DNA of 64,000 bases from Bradyrhizobium sp. CER78 (GTDB taxonomy: Bacteria > Pseudomonadota > Alphaproteobacteria > Rhizobiales > Xanthobacteraceae): assembly GCF_029846235.1 (NCBI RefSeq), contig NZ_JARVWP010000003.1, positions 434,001 through 498,000 on the forward strand, in the 5' to 3' direction. Positions 52,392 to 62,550 of the stretch are shown one piece after another. Within the stretch, counting starts at the first letter, position 1, and each line of letters begins with the position of its first letter. The notes under the pieces were generated by a model. The model did not search any database. It was not told where the DNA came from and saw only the letters and a list, made by a program, of their open reading frames with translations. Position numbers and translations under genes: made by a program.

Positions 52392-52723
52392 ATGACGTAT
52401 GGTGACCGCAGGGCGGAGCGCGTCAAGAGACGCGCCATCCCGTCAATCTGATGGGCGTCGCTGGCACCTGGCGACGAGGTTGCATCCTGCTCGACGTCTC
52501 GCAGAGCGGCGCCCGGCTCGAGGTCGACGGAACATTGGATGTGCTGAAGGCCCAGGAGTTCTTCCTGGTGCTGTCCTCGCGAGGACTGGCGTTCCGGCGC
52601 TGCGAGCTGGTTCGCGTCGACGGCACCGAGATCGGTGTGCGATTCATCGAAGAACGCAAGCGAAAGACGCCCCGTCATTCCGAGATGAGGATCGGCGGCA
52701 AACCGGCCCGAGGGGGAAGTTGA
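52392..52723 (+). pseudogene. PilZ-domain gene, apparently frameshifted near its 5' end
   Basis: Frame 1 from ATG 52392 gives MTYGDRRAERVKRRAIPSI and stops at 52449-52451. The next frame, from ATG 52451 (overlap TGATG), continues with the body of a PilZ domain: GVAGTWRRGCILLDVSQSGARLEV, then CELVRVDGTEIGVRFIEE. The RxxxR c-di-GMP motif lies in the first piece and D-x-S-x-x-G in the second. One extra C in the CCC at 52439-52441 would join them as RRAIPVNLMG. Either a real frameshift or a sequencing error; alternatively the 90-residue second frame (52451-52723) is made alone and lacks the arginine motif. Confidence 0.6.
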
Positions 52724-52727
52724 CGAG

Positions 52728-52922
52728 ATGACCATGCAGAGAGCCACCAACATCGCGGTATCGACCGTGTCCGCCGTATCGCTTCGTGGGACAATCGAAA
52801 TTGATTGCGCTGAGACGGTCGCGACGTTCGAGATCGACGACGAGCTCGCCCATCGCCTGTGCGCCGACCTGGAACGCTTTCTGACCCAGGTCCCGCGCCG
52901 GGTCCGCACGGCGCGGTTCTGA
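52728..52922 (+). CDS. 64-residue hypothetical protein
   Basis: MTMQRATNIAVSTVSAVSLR, then a predicted strand-helix (IEIDCAETVATFEIDDELAHRLCADLERFLTQVP). It begins four bases after the PilZ stop, with GGGGGAAG about 12 bases upstream, so it is probably in the same transcript. No known family. The N-terminus is mildly hydrophobic, without a signal. Confidence 0.55.
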   Translation: MTMQRATNIAVSTVSAVSLRGTIEIDCAETVATFEIDDELAHRLCADLERFLTQVPRRVRTARF

Positions 52923-52952
52923 CACCGCTGAGCTTCCGGCTGCTCGCGCCGC

Positions 52953-53828
52953 CTACTGGCGCTTGAAGCGATAGTCGAAGCCGTCGCCGTCCGCCTTGAT
53001 CAGGCCGACTGTCGGGGCGGGAAAATGGATCGGCAGGATCAACGTGTCGGTCCCGGCGACGGAGGCAAAGAACTTCCGCCGCGACACCGCCGATTGCTTC
53101 GGATCCCAATCGGGCTTCGCCGACCATTCCGGCTCGCGGCACTGGATCGCGTGATGCATCAGATCGCCGGCGACCACCGCGCGCTGTCCCTTCGAGAAGA
53201 TGTTGACGCAGCAATGGCAGGGCGAATGGCCCGGCGTCGGCGTCAGCGTGACGGTGTCGTCGAGCGCATAGTCGTCGTCGACCAGCAGCGCCTGCCCGGC
53301 CTCGACGATCGGCAGGCAATTGTCGCGAAACACCGTGCCGGGCGGATTGGCGCCCTTGGCATTCTCCGCCTCCCAGGCCGCATACTCGCCCTTGTGGAAG
53401 ATGTATTTCGCGTTCGGGAAGGTCGGCACCCAGCGCCCGTCGCGCAGCGTGGTATTCCAGCCGGTGTGGTCGATATGCAGATGGGTGCAGAACACATAGT
53501 CGATCTGCTCAAAGGAGACGCCGAGCGCGAACAGCTCGTTGCGCCAGCGCTCCTTGCCCGGGAAGTCGAATGGCGGCGGGTGCCCCTTGTCCTCGCCGGT
53601 GCAGGTGTCGACCAGGATGGTGTAGCGCGGCGTCCGCACCACGAAGGTCTGGTAGGTGATCATCATCATGCCGCGCGCGGCGTCGAAGACCTCAGGCTCC
53701 ATTGTCTTGAGATGATGCTTGAACACGGCATCGTCATAGGTCGGGAAGAAATCCTGCGGCCGCCGCCACGGCCCTTCGCGCTCGATCGCCGCGTCGATCG
53801 TGATGTCACCGATCCTGATCTGTTTCAT
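52953..53828 (-). CDS. MBL-fold metallo-hydrolase
   Basis: 291 residues. The metallo-beta-lactamase signature THLHIDHTGW (H116, H118, D120, H121) is followed by TPTPGHSPCHC (third His) and VAGDLMHHAIQ (bridging Asp), and PIHFPAP near the end (last His). It resembles lactonase-like or sulfatase-like members found in alphaproteobacteria. Two zinc ions expected; substrate unknown. The start at 53828 gives MKQIRIGDITIDAAIE. Confidence 0.92.
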   Translation of the reverse strand: MKQIRIGDITIDAAIEREGPWRRPQDFFPTYDDAVFKHHLKTMEPEVFDAARGMMMITYQTFVVRTPRYTILVDTCTGEDKGHPPPFDFPGKERWRNELFALGVSFEQIDYVFCTHLHIDHTGWNTTLRDGRWVPTFPNAKYIFHKGEYAAWEAENAKGANPPGTVFRDNCLPIVEAGQALLVDDDYALDDTVTLTPTPGHSPCHCCVNIFSKGQRAVVAGDLMHHAIQCREPEWSAKPDWDPKQSAVSRRKFFASVAGTDTLILPIHFPAPTVGLIKADGDGFDYRFKRQ

Positions 53829-53905
53829 GCCGTTTCACTCCCGCTTTTTGCTGAAGCATAGCGGCCGGCGCTGGGTGTCACAAGCCGAGCACCGCGCAGC
53901 GTGCC

Positions 53906-54064
53906 ATGCGGCTTTGCATCGCTGGGAACGCCGATGCCGCAAGGCGCGACGAATTCTCGACCGGGGTCGACGATGCCGACACGTTCCGCCGCCTGCCCAA
54001 AGACTATTCCGGCGGCATCTGGACCAACGAGATCGAGACCATCGCCCGCCTCACCGGCCGGTAG
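53906..54064 (+). pseudogene. C-terminal remnant of an unidentified protein
   Basis: A 52-codon open frame whose second half (EFSTGVDDADTFRRLPKDYS, GGIWTNEIETIARLTGR) looks like the C-terminus of a larger protein, perhaps an ABC-transporter substrate-binding protein. It has no good ribosome-binding site, and the first 13 residues look random. It lies 75 bp upstream of the phosphonate-type acetyltransferase. I cannot name the parent. Confidence 0.3.
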
Positions 54065-54139
54065 ATCCGGCGTCGCCTGTCATCTGGCCGTAATAGAAAT
54101 CGTGCGACTGGAACAGCCCGCCGCATCGAGGACAGATTC

Positions 54140-54772
54140 ATGACCGAACCGAATCCGACCCGCCCCAAGCTTGCCGAAACCGTCATCGAACCGACGGTGA
54201 AGCTGCGCGAGGTCAAGGTCGGACGTTGCTGCGAAGTCCTCGGCGACACGGCGATCGAATACACCGAGCTCGGCGACTACTCCTATCTCGGCAGCGGTTG
54301 CATCGTCGCCGACGCCGTGATCGGCAAATTCTGTGCGATCGCGGCGCAAGTGCGGATCGGCGCGCCGAACCATCCGGTCGAGCGCCCGTCGCAGCATCGC
54401 TTCACCTACTGCCCCGAATATTACTCGGCCTCCGCCGAGCGCGATCACGGCTTCTTCAGCGATCGGCGCGCGGATCGCGTCGTGATCGGCAACGACGTCT
54501 GGATCGGTCATGGCGTGATCGTGCTGCCCGGCGTCACCGTCGGCGACGGCGCGGTGCTGGCGGCCGGCGCCGTGGTCTCGCGCGATGTCGCGCCCTACAC
54601 GATCGTCGGCGGCGTGCCGGCCCGGCCGATCAAGGAGCGGTTCAGCCGCAAGATCGCGGCCGAGCTGTCGCAGATCGCCTGGTGGAATTGGCCGCCGGAA
54701 ACCATCTGGGAGCGCCTGGGCGAATTCCAGTCTGGCGACGTCGAAGTGTTCTGCGCGCGTTGGCGGGCTTGA
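54140..54772 (+). CDS. hexapeptide-repeat acetyltransferase, phosphonate-cluster type
   Basis: 210 residues with a left-handed beta-helix: VGRCCEVLGDTAIEYTELGD, DYSYLGSGCIVADAVIGKFCAIAA, VVIGNDVWIGHGVIVLPGVTVGDGAVLAAGAVV. The RIGAPNHPVERPSQHRFTY region holds the catalytic His. Sequence layout matches the acetyltransferase found in carbon-phosphorus lyase (phn) operons rather than CatB. No phn genes flank it, so it is an orphan. It ends one base from the convergent ABC-F gene. Confidence 0.82.
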   Translation: MTEPNPTRPKLAETVIEPTVKLREVKVGRCCEVLGDTAIEYTELGDYSYLGSGCIVADAVIGKFCAIAAQVRIGAPNHPVERPSQHRFTYCPEYYSASAERDHGFFSDRRADRVVIGNDVWIGHGVIVLPGVTVGDGAVLAAGAVVSRDVAPYTIVGGVPARPIKERFSRKIAAELSQIAWWNWPPETIWERLGEFQSGDVEVFCARWRA

Positions 54773-54773
54773 G

Positions 54774-56396
<1,623 letters not shown>

Positions 56397-56557
56397 GCTT
56401 TAATGCTGGGGAACTGAGGGTTTGCGGCCTCTTATTCGATCTGGGACGTGGGTGGAAGCCCATTCCGCAGGTTTCGCGCCGTGCTCCCATGCATGCCACG
56501 CTCGTTGCCAATCGAATATGACATGAAATAGTCCGGCGATCGGTTTTGGGGCGTCAC

Positions 56558-57001
56558 ATGCAAATCTGGTTTCTCTATCTCCTCGCACTCGGCGCCGGCA
56601 TCAGCGTCGCCACCCAGCAGGTCCTGAACGGCAATCTCAGGTCCGCCCTCAACTCACCGGCCTGGGCCGGGTTGGTCAGCTATCTCGGCGGGCTCGTCAC
56701 GATGGCGGTCGTGCTGGTCGCGACGCGAGAGCCGGTGCCGTCCTGGAAACTGGTGACGGCCGTGCCGTGGTGGGCCTGGAGCGGCGGCATTCTCGGCGGC
56801 GTGTTCATCCTGCTGATGATCCTGCTGCTGCCCTCGCTCGGCGCCGCGACCTTGCTGGCGCTGGTGGTCGCAGGCCAGATGATCGCGGGTATCGCGATGG
56901 ACCATTTTGGCCTGTTCGGGCTGGCGCAGCATCCCGTGTCGATATCGCGACTGGCCGGCATCGCGCTGATCATCGGCGGCGTGCTTCTGATCAAGGGTTG
57001 A
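56558..57001 (+). CDS. YdcZ/DUF606 family inner-membrane transporter
   Basis: 147 residues with five hydrophobic helices. Family features: LALGAGISVATQQVLNGNLR at the N-terminus, PWWAWSGGILGGVFIL in the centre, and GAATLLALVVAGQMIAGIAMDHFGLFG. It belongs to the drug/metabolite transporter superfamily as a half-length protein and probably dimerises. Substrate unknown. ATG 56558 is chosen over 56546. Confidence 0.9.
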   Translation: MQIWFLYLLALGAGISVATQQVLNGNLRSALNSPAWAGLVSYLGGLVTMAVVLVATREPVPSWKLVTAVPWWAWSGGILGGVFILLMILLLPSLGAATLLALVVAGQMIAGIAMDHFGLFGLAQHPVSISRLAGIALIIGGVLLIKG

Positions 57002-57016
57002 GCAAGCTTTCCAGGT

Positions 57017-57721
57017 CTACGCCCGGCGCATCAGCCGCAGTTCGGCCGACAGGCGAAGGCTGCGCTTTCCTGCCAGCGCGATGCCTTCGAGCCCGGCGCC
57101 GTCGTCGCGGCAGGTCCCGGCAAAACCGATGCCGACCTCGTAGCCGCCGAACACCGGATACTCGCCCTTCGCCGGCGTGTGCTCCTGGTTGACGATCTCG
57201 CCGCGCCAGCGGCCATCCGCGGACGAATACGAGCCCAGATAATAGAAGAACGCATCGCCGCCGAGGATGCGGCCGTCCATCAGCAGCATCACCCCGGTGA
57301 GGCCGGCATCGACACCGTCGAGCGCGCGGAGCTGGATCGCATAGAGCCCGTTGGCGATGCCGCCCGGTCCGACCTCCCCGCGCGGCGGCAAGGCCTCGTC
57401 GTCGAGCGGCGCCAGATTCGCCCAGAACACGCCGTCCGGCATGGCGTCCGCCTTGCCTTCGAGCAGGATGGTCGAACCCTCGGTTCGGCCGCGCACCTTG
57501 ATGACGGCGACATCGGCCCCCATCAGCGGCTTGAAGTTGACATCGTCGTTGTGGCGCTCGGTGATCACGTCGGCGATGATCTCGCCATTCGTCACCTGAT
57601 AGGTGCCGAGATGAGCGAACGCCGAATTGCCACCCATCATCTTGCCGTCGTGCAGGCACATGATGCTGCGGCCGAATGCGCCGTTGATGCCGTACTCGAC
57701 CTTGTAAAGTCCGTTGAGCAC
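57017..57721 (-). CDS. tandem GrlR-like domain protein
   Basis: About 234 residues built of two copies of a GrlR-like beta domain: NGLYKVEYGINGAFGRSIMC...DGKMMGGNSAFAHLGTY in the first half and NGLYAIQLRALDGVDAGLTG...DGRILGGDAFFYYLGSY in the second. GrlR in attaching-effacing E. coli is a repressor partner of GrlA; stand-alone homologues in rhizobia are uncharacterised. The start is probably the GTG at 57721 (family N-terminus (M)LNGLYKVEYG); the frame continues to 57766 without better support. No type III secretion genes are near. Confidence 0.78.
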   Translation of the reverse strand: MLNGLYKVEYGINGAFGRSIMCLHDGKMMGGNSAFAHLGTYQVTNGEIIADVITERHNDDVNFKPLMGADVAVIKVRGRTEGSTILLEGKADAMPDGVFWANLAPLDDEALPPRGEVGPGGIANGLYAIQLRALDGVDAGLTGVMLLMDGRILGGDAFFYYLGSYSSADGRWRGEIVNQEHTPAKGEYPVFGGYEVGIGFAGTCRDDGAGLEGIALAGKRSLRLSAELRLMRRA

Positions 57722-58009
57722 GCAAAAATCCAATAAATAAAATTGACTCCGTTCGCCACATAGCATCGGGCCGAAACCCGCACCATTGGGTGTTTTGGCG
57801 CAGGCAAGCCCGGCAATGTCCGGGTGTGGACACCGGCCGATTCGTCGCTTAGCTGTAGGCGTCCGCCCGCGTCGTGCCGCGTCGCGCGGGATCTACACTC
57901 CCTGTTCACTACTCTCCAGTTCATTGCGTCCAAGCATTTGCGCATTCCGCTAATGGTCGCGCGGCCGCATCCGGCCGCGACGTTGGCGCGAGGCTTCGAG
58001 GAGCATCAC

Positions 58010-59101
58010 ATGATCAATCGATTTCGCCTGGCCGCAGCGCTGGCATTGCTGCTCGGCAGCGGTGGCGCTGCGCCGGCCCAGTCGCTGCCCGACTACATGG
58101 CGCCGATCTCGGGCAAGACCACGTCCACGCCGGCCGATGTCGCGACCAAGGATGTGCTCGCGCTCAACACCGGCATGTTCGAGCTCTATGGCGATGCGGC
58201 TCGGATCTTCCAGAAGAACGTGCTCGACAAGCACCCGGTGATCCTCGGCCTGTTCTCCGGCGCCGGCGGCCGCCTGATCCTGTACCGGCCCGGCAAGCCG
58301 CCGACCGAGGCGCCGCAGGTGCCGGTCGTTTATCAGCTGCTCAAGTCGGTCGGCCACAGCACGATGGCGCTGGCCGAGGTGGTCGGCCCCTATGTCGACA
58401 ATCCCGACGACAAGTCGTGGCGCGGGTCGATGCAGGCCTATCGCAGCCGGATGCAATCGGCGCTCGACGGGCTCGATGCCACGCCGATGCAGGCCGACTG
58501 GCGCGACAACAACCGCGCCATCCTCACCAACAACATCGCTTTCATGGACGAATGCCTCGCCGCCGGCGCCATCCCATTCGCGAAGCTGGAGGCATTCGGC
58601 AAGAAGCAGGCACCACTGCTCGCCGGGAACGTCGCCTGGGCCGCGCAGACCCAGGTCGCACACTGGATGACCGTGATGGCCGACTGGAAGACCCAGCTCG
58701 GCCCCGATTGGGACAAGACCTACGGCGCGAGCAACACGATCTATGTGGCGCGGCAGAACAACGTGATCTTCAGCGTGCTGGCGCAATTCTTCGGGCCTGA
58801 CGCCATCAACAGCCGGCTGATGCTGATCGAGACCATCTCCTTCACCACCACGCCGTCCGACATGCTGGAATCGCTGACCCGGATCATCGCCGACCGCTCG
58901 GTCGGCGCGCTGTTCTTCGGCAGCTACCATTTGATGGACTATGAATTGATGGGGGGCGATGCGCGCGAGGCGATCATCGCCGAGACCAAGAAGCGCGGTA
59001 TGACGCCGTTCCTGCCGCCGCTGGTGCCGTTCGGTTCCAAGCAATGGCCGACCCTGATCACGCCGGGTCCGGGACCGGCCACCATTGCCGACCTCAAGTG
59101 A
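58010..59101 (+). CDS. secreted conserved hypothetical protein
   Basis: 363 residues. Signal peptide MINRFRLAAALALLLGSGGAAPAQ, then a long helical mature domain with no motif I recognise (LNTGMFELYGDAARIFQKNVLDKHPVILGLFSGAGGRLILYRPG is the region at about 46-90). GGAG seven bases upstream supports ATG 58010; the frame from 57824 is not needed. It is followed, after an inverted repeat, by the molybdenum hydroxylase operon and might belong to that periplasmic system. Confidence 0.7.
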   Translation: MINRFRLAAALALLLGSGGAAPAQSLPDYMAPISGKTTSTPADVATKDVLALNTGMFELYGDAARIFQKNVLDKHPVILGLFSGAGGRLILYRPGKPPTEAPQVPVVYQLLKSVGHSTMALAEVVGPYVDNPDDKSWRGSMQAYRSRMQSALDGLDATPMQADWRDNNRAILTNNIAFMDECLAAGAIPFAKLEAFGKKQAPLLAGNVAWAAQTQVAHWMTVMADWKTQLGPDWDKTYGASNTIYVARQNNVIFSVLAQFFGPDAINSRLMLIETISFTTTPSDMLESLTRIIADRSVGALFFGSYHLMDYELMGGDAREAIIAETKKRGMTPFLPPLVPFGSKQWPTLITPGPGPATIADLK

Positions 59102-59133
59102 GGCCGAAGCTACGAGTGAAAAGGCTACGACCT

Positions 59134-59169
59134 ATTGCGGCATTGCCGTTGCGCTCGCTTTGCCGCAAT
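59134..59169. promoter_or_regulatory. inverted repeat upstream of the molybdenum hydroxylase operon
   Basis: ATTGCGGCA (59134-59142) and TGCCGCAAT (59161-59169) are perfect inverse copies 18 bases apart. It could be a terminator of the upstream gene (no T-tract) or an operator for the operon that starts 60 bp later. Confidence 0.4.
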
Positions 59170-59228
59170 ACGTCCACGTGTATTGTACAAATTATTAAAC
59201 CCCGGCGCGACATGCCGTCGAGGTGTCG

Positions 59229-62018
59229 ATGAAAGATCAGACCATGCGGCCTTCGCGACGCGAATTCGTGAAGTGGTTGTCGGCAGGCGGCATCTCGGTC
59301 AGCCTGTCGCATCTGGCGCTGGCGAAGGAGCCTGCTTTCGCCGGTCGCGAGACGCTGCCCGGACGCGGCCATTTCAATCCGGCGGCCAAGGGCGCCGGCC
59401 GCGTCGACGGTGTGGCCAAGGTCACCGGCGCAAAACTTTACGCCTCCGACTTTCGCGCCGCCGACATGCCGGGCTGGCCTGCAACCACCTCGCACGCCAT
59501 CCTGGTTCGCGCCAATGACGCGACGCATGTCTATGCCGGCATGGACCTCGCCCGCCTCGATGGTCCGGCGAAGCCCTCGGTCGTCGTGACCGCAGCCGAC
59601 CTCGACCGGATCGGCACGCGGGTGCCGGAGTTCCACGCCGGCGACCTGTTCTGCCCGGTCGGCAAGACGCCGCTCTATCTCGGACAACCGGTCGCGCTGT
59701 TGATCTTCGAGCAGTTCGACGCCTTCGACCGCGCACGGCTCGCGCTGCGCGATGTCGGCTTCGTCAAGTTCGGCGACGAGACCGGGCCGGTGAACCTGCC
59801 GGACTTCGGCGCGTATCGTTTCACGCGCGTCGCCGGCGCGACGCCCGATGCGCCCGATATCTATTCGCCGATCCAGGCCGGCTGGGTTTCGCCGAGCCGA
59901 ATCCAGAACGCGGCGCTGCCGGTCTGGCTGCCGCTCGCCAAGGAGACCAAGGCCGACTACGCGAAAGCCGCGATCCATGGCGAAGCGATCCGCGCCCAGC
60001 TCGCCAAGGACGATGCGTCGCAGCTTGTGCTCGACCGCGAGTTCGAGACCCAGTCGGTGGATCCGATGTTCCTCGAACCGGAAAGCGGTCTCGCCTGGTA
60101 CAGCGACAATAGCGGCAACCTCGAGCTGGTGCTCGGCGTGCAGTCACCCTATGAGGCGACCGAGTCGATCGCCTTCATGCTCGGCAAGGCCCGGCCCCCG
60201 TTCCGCCCCTCGCACATCAACGCGCAGTTCGCCCATGTCGGCGGCGGCTTCGGCGGCCGCGACCACACCCCGTTCGTGCTCTACGTGGCGCTGGCGGCGA
60301 TGTTCTTTCCGGGACGGCCGGTGCGGCTGGCACACGACCGCTACCAGCAATTCCAGGGCGGCATCAAGCGTCACCCGATCAAGATGCGCTCAAAGATCGG
60401 CATCGATCGCAAGAGCGGCAAGATCACGGCATTCGCCGCCGACCATGTGCTCGACGGCGGCGGGCTCGCCAATTTCTCCGCCAATGTCGCGGTCGTCGCC
60501 GCGACCGCCGCGATCGGGATCTACGATATCCCGAAAGTCGACGTCACCACCGTGGCGGTGCATTCGCGCGGCGTCACCGCCGGCTCGATGCGCGGCTACG
60601 GCACGCTACAGACAATGACTGCGCTGGAAGTCTTGATCGACGAAGCGGCGAGCGAGCTCAAGGCCGACCCGATCGCGTTCCGCCGCAACAATGCGCTGAA
60701 GCAGAACGGCCGGACCATGACCGGCAATCCCTACATCGTGTCGGTGCGCACGCCTGACATCCTCGACAAGCTCGAGACGCATCCGATCTGGCAGCAGCGC
60801 GCCGACTTCAAGCAGAAGGCGCCGGAGGGACGGCTGGTCGGCACAGGCGTGGCCTGCGTCACCAAAGATTACGGCTCCGGCGCAGATTGCTCGCTCGGCC
60901 GGGTCGAGATCGATCAGGAGGGACGGATCGCGATCTATTGCGATCATGTCGAGATGGGCAATGGCGTTGGCACCGCGCTCGCCAACCGGGTCGCGGGCCA
61001 TCTCGGTGCCGTCGCTGACGAGGTCGCGGTCTCCCGGGTCGACAGCTATGAGGCGCTCGGGCTTGTCACCTCGGGCGATCCCTACACGATGGATCAGAAG
61101 ACCCAGGATCTCGCCGAGAAGAACCCGCGCTGGGTGCCCGCAATCAGCTCGGCGACCAGCGCATCGATCGGCGCCCATGTCGGCACGCATTCGGCGGCCG
61201 AGGCGGCGCGCGTCATCTTCCGCTTCGGCCTGTGGCCGGCGGCGCTCGAGCTCTGGCAGATCGGCAAGACCGATCCTCGCGCCCGGCAATGGGACAGAGC
61301 GCGCTGGCGGGATGGGCAGCTTGTGCTCGATGATCTCGCACCGCTGCCGTTGCCGAAGCTTGCGGCGACCGCGCATGCGCGCGGTTTCGTCACCGGCGCA
61401 GTCGCGCACAGCTTCTCGCGCTGGGCCTGGTCGCGTGCCCGCTTCCCGCTGTTCGGCGAGCAATACCGCGCCGAGATCGATGCGCTGGCGATCCGCCGTG
61501 GCCGCGGCAGGTTCGAGCGGATTGATCGCGTCAGCGTCAAGTTTCCGCCAACCGACAACAACCGGATCGGCACCGCCTACACCTCGATGTGCGGCACGCT
61601 GGTGCGTGTCGAGATCGAGCGCGCGACCGGCATCCTGCGCATCGCCAAGGCCTACAGCGTGTTCGAATGCGGCCAGGCGTTGGTGCCCGAAGTCGCACTC
61701 GGCCAGTCCCACGGCGGTTTCGCCATGGGCGTCGGCTACGCGCTGCTGGAAACCCTGCCGCCATTCGAAGGCGGCCCCGGCAACGGGCAGTGGAATCTCG
61801 GCCAGTACCTGATCGCGCGCGGCTCCGACCTGCCGCTGCACGACCTCGAGATCGAGATGCTGCCGCCGCTGACGCCGGACGAGCCGCCCAAGGGCATGGC
61901 CGAGGTGGTGATGATCCCGATCGTGCCTGCGCTGCTCAACGCCATCAATGATGCCACCGGCCACCGCTTCCGCTCATTGCCGGTGACCACGAGCCTGCTC
62001 AAGGGAGCGCTTGCGTGA
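59229..62018 (+). CDS. molybdopterin-binding large subunit of a xanthine dehydrogenase/aldehyde oxidoreductase family enzyme
   Basis: 929 residues. A twin-arginine signal SRREFVKWLSAGG at the N-terminus predicts Tat export. The xanthine-oxidase-type body has the molybdenum-cofactor contacts: AHVGGGFGGRDHTPF, RGYGTLQTMTALE, and the catalytic Glu in KGMAEVVMIPIVPALLNA. It matches the IorB / isoquinoline-1-oxidoreductase-like group, in which the FAD subunit is absent. GAGG five bases upstream supports ATG 59229. Overlaps the 2Fe-2S gene by four bases (GTGA) and is followed by a cytochrome gene: one operon. Substrate (N-heterocycle or aldehyde) unknown. Confidence 0.9.
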   Translation: MKDQTMRPSRREFVKWLSAGGISVSLSHLALAKEPAFAGRETLPGRGHFNPAAKGAGRVDGVAKVTGAKLYASDFRAADMPGWPATTSHAILVRANDATHVYAGMDLARLDGPAKPSVVVTAADLDRIGTRVPEFHAGDLFCPVGKTPLYLGQPVALLIFEQFDAFDRARLALRDVGFVKFGDETGPVNLPDFGAYRFTRVAGATPDAPDIYSPIQAGWVSPSRIQNAALPVWLPLAKETKADYAKAAIHGEAIRAQLAKDDASQLVLDREFETQSVDPMFLEPESGLAWYSDNSGNLELVLGVQSPYEATESIAFMLGKARPPFRPSHINAQFAHVGGGFGGRDHTPFVLYVALAAMFFPGRPVRLAHDRYQQFQGGIKRHPIKMRSKIGIDRKSGKITAFAADHVLDGGGLANFSANVAVVAATAAIGIYDIPKVDVTTVAVHSRGVTAGSMRGYGTLQTMTALEVLIDEAASELKADPIAFRRNNALKQNGRTMTGNPYIVSVRTPDILDKLETHPIWQQRADFKQKAPEGRLVGTGVACVTKDYGSGADCSLGRVEIDQEGRIAIYCDHVEMGNGVGTALANRVAGHLGAVADEVAVSRVDSYEALGLVTSGDPYTMDQKTQDLAEKNPRWVPAISSATSASIGAHVGTHSAAEAARVIFRFGLWPAALELWQIGKTDPRARQWDRARWRDGQLVLDDLAPLPLPKLAATAHARGFVTGAVAHSFSRWAWSRARFPLFGEQYRAEIDALAIRRGRGRFERIDRVSVKFPPTDNNRIGTAYTSMCGTLVRVEIERATGILRIAKAYSVFECGQALVPEVALGQSHGGFAMGVGYALLETLPPFEGGPGNGQWNLGQYLIARGSDLPLHDLEIEMLPPLTPDEPPKGMAEVVMIPIVPALLNAINDATGHRFRSLPVTTSLLKGALA

Positions 62019-62539
62019 CCACGCTCAATCTCACCATCAACGGCCAGAAGCACGGCCCGATCGAGGTCCGCGACGACCTCTCGATGAACGATTTCCTGCG
62101 CGAAATGCTCGGCATGACCGGCACCAAGTTCGGCTGTGGCGCCGCGCAGTGCCTGAGCTGTGCCGTCATCATCGATAATCCCGACGGCACAAGCTACACC
62201 ACTCCGACCTGCGTGGTGCCGGCGGCGAATTTCGACGGCAAGGCGATCCGTACCGTCGAGGGCCATGCCAAGGACGGCGAGCTCTCGGCGTTGCAGCGGG
62301 CCTTCATCGACCATTTCGCGTTCCAGTGCGGCTACTGCACGGCGGGCTTCCTCAACGAGGGCCAGGTGCTGCTCGAACTGCTGGCAAGAGAGCCAGTGGC
62401 GCGGGACCAACTCGAGACCGTTATCGCGGACGCGCTCGACGGCCATCTGTGCCGCTGCACCGGCTACATCAAGTATCACCAGGCGGTGCGCGACGTGATC
62501 CTCGCCGATTCCAAGCGCTATCTGACCACCAACAAGTGA
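62015..62539 (+). CDS. 2Fe-2S subunit of the molybdenum hydroxylase
   Basis: 174 residues with two [2Fe-2S] clusters: the plant-ferredoxin type at C41, C46, C49 and C66 (CGAAQCLSC...C), and the all-helical type at C105, C108, C146 and C148 (CGYC...CRC). This is the small subunit of xanthine-oxidase-family enzymes. It lacks a signal peptide and so would be exported together with the Tat-tagged large subunit. The GTG start overlaps the stop of the large subunit, so translation is coupled. Confidence 0.94.
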   Translation: MTTLNLTINGQKHGPIEVRDDLSMNDFLREMLGMTGTKFGCGAAQCLSCAVIIDNPDGTSYTTPTCVVPAANFDGKAIRTVEGHAKDGELSALQRAFIDHFAFQCGYCTAGFLNEGQVLLELLAREPVARDQLETVIADALDGHLCRCTGYIKYHQAVRDVILADSKRYLTTNK

Positions 62540-62550
62540 GCCCGCGCACG

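Noticed and set aside
60606..61964. 452-codon minus-strand frame
   Set aside because: Antisense to the molybdenum hydroxylase large subunit.
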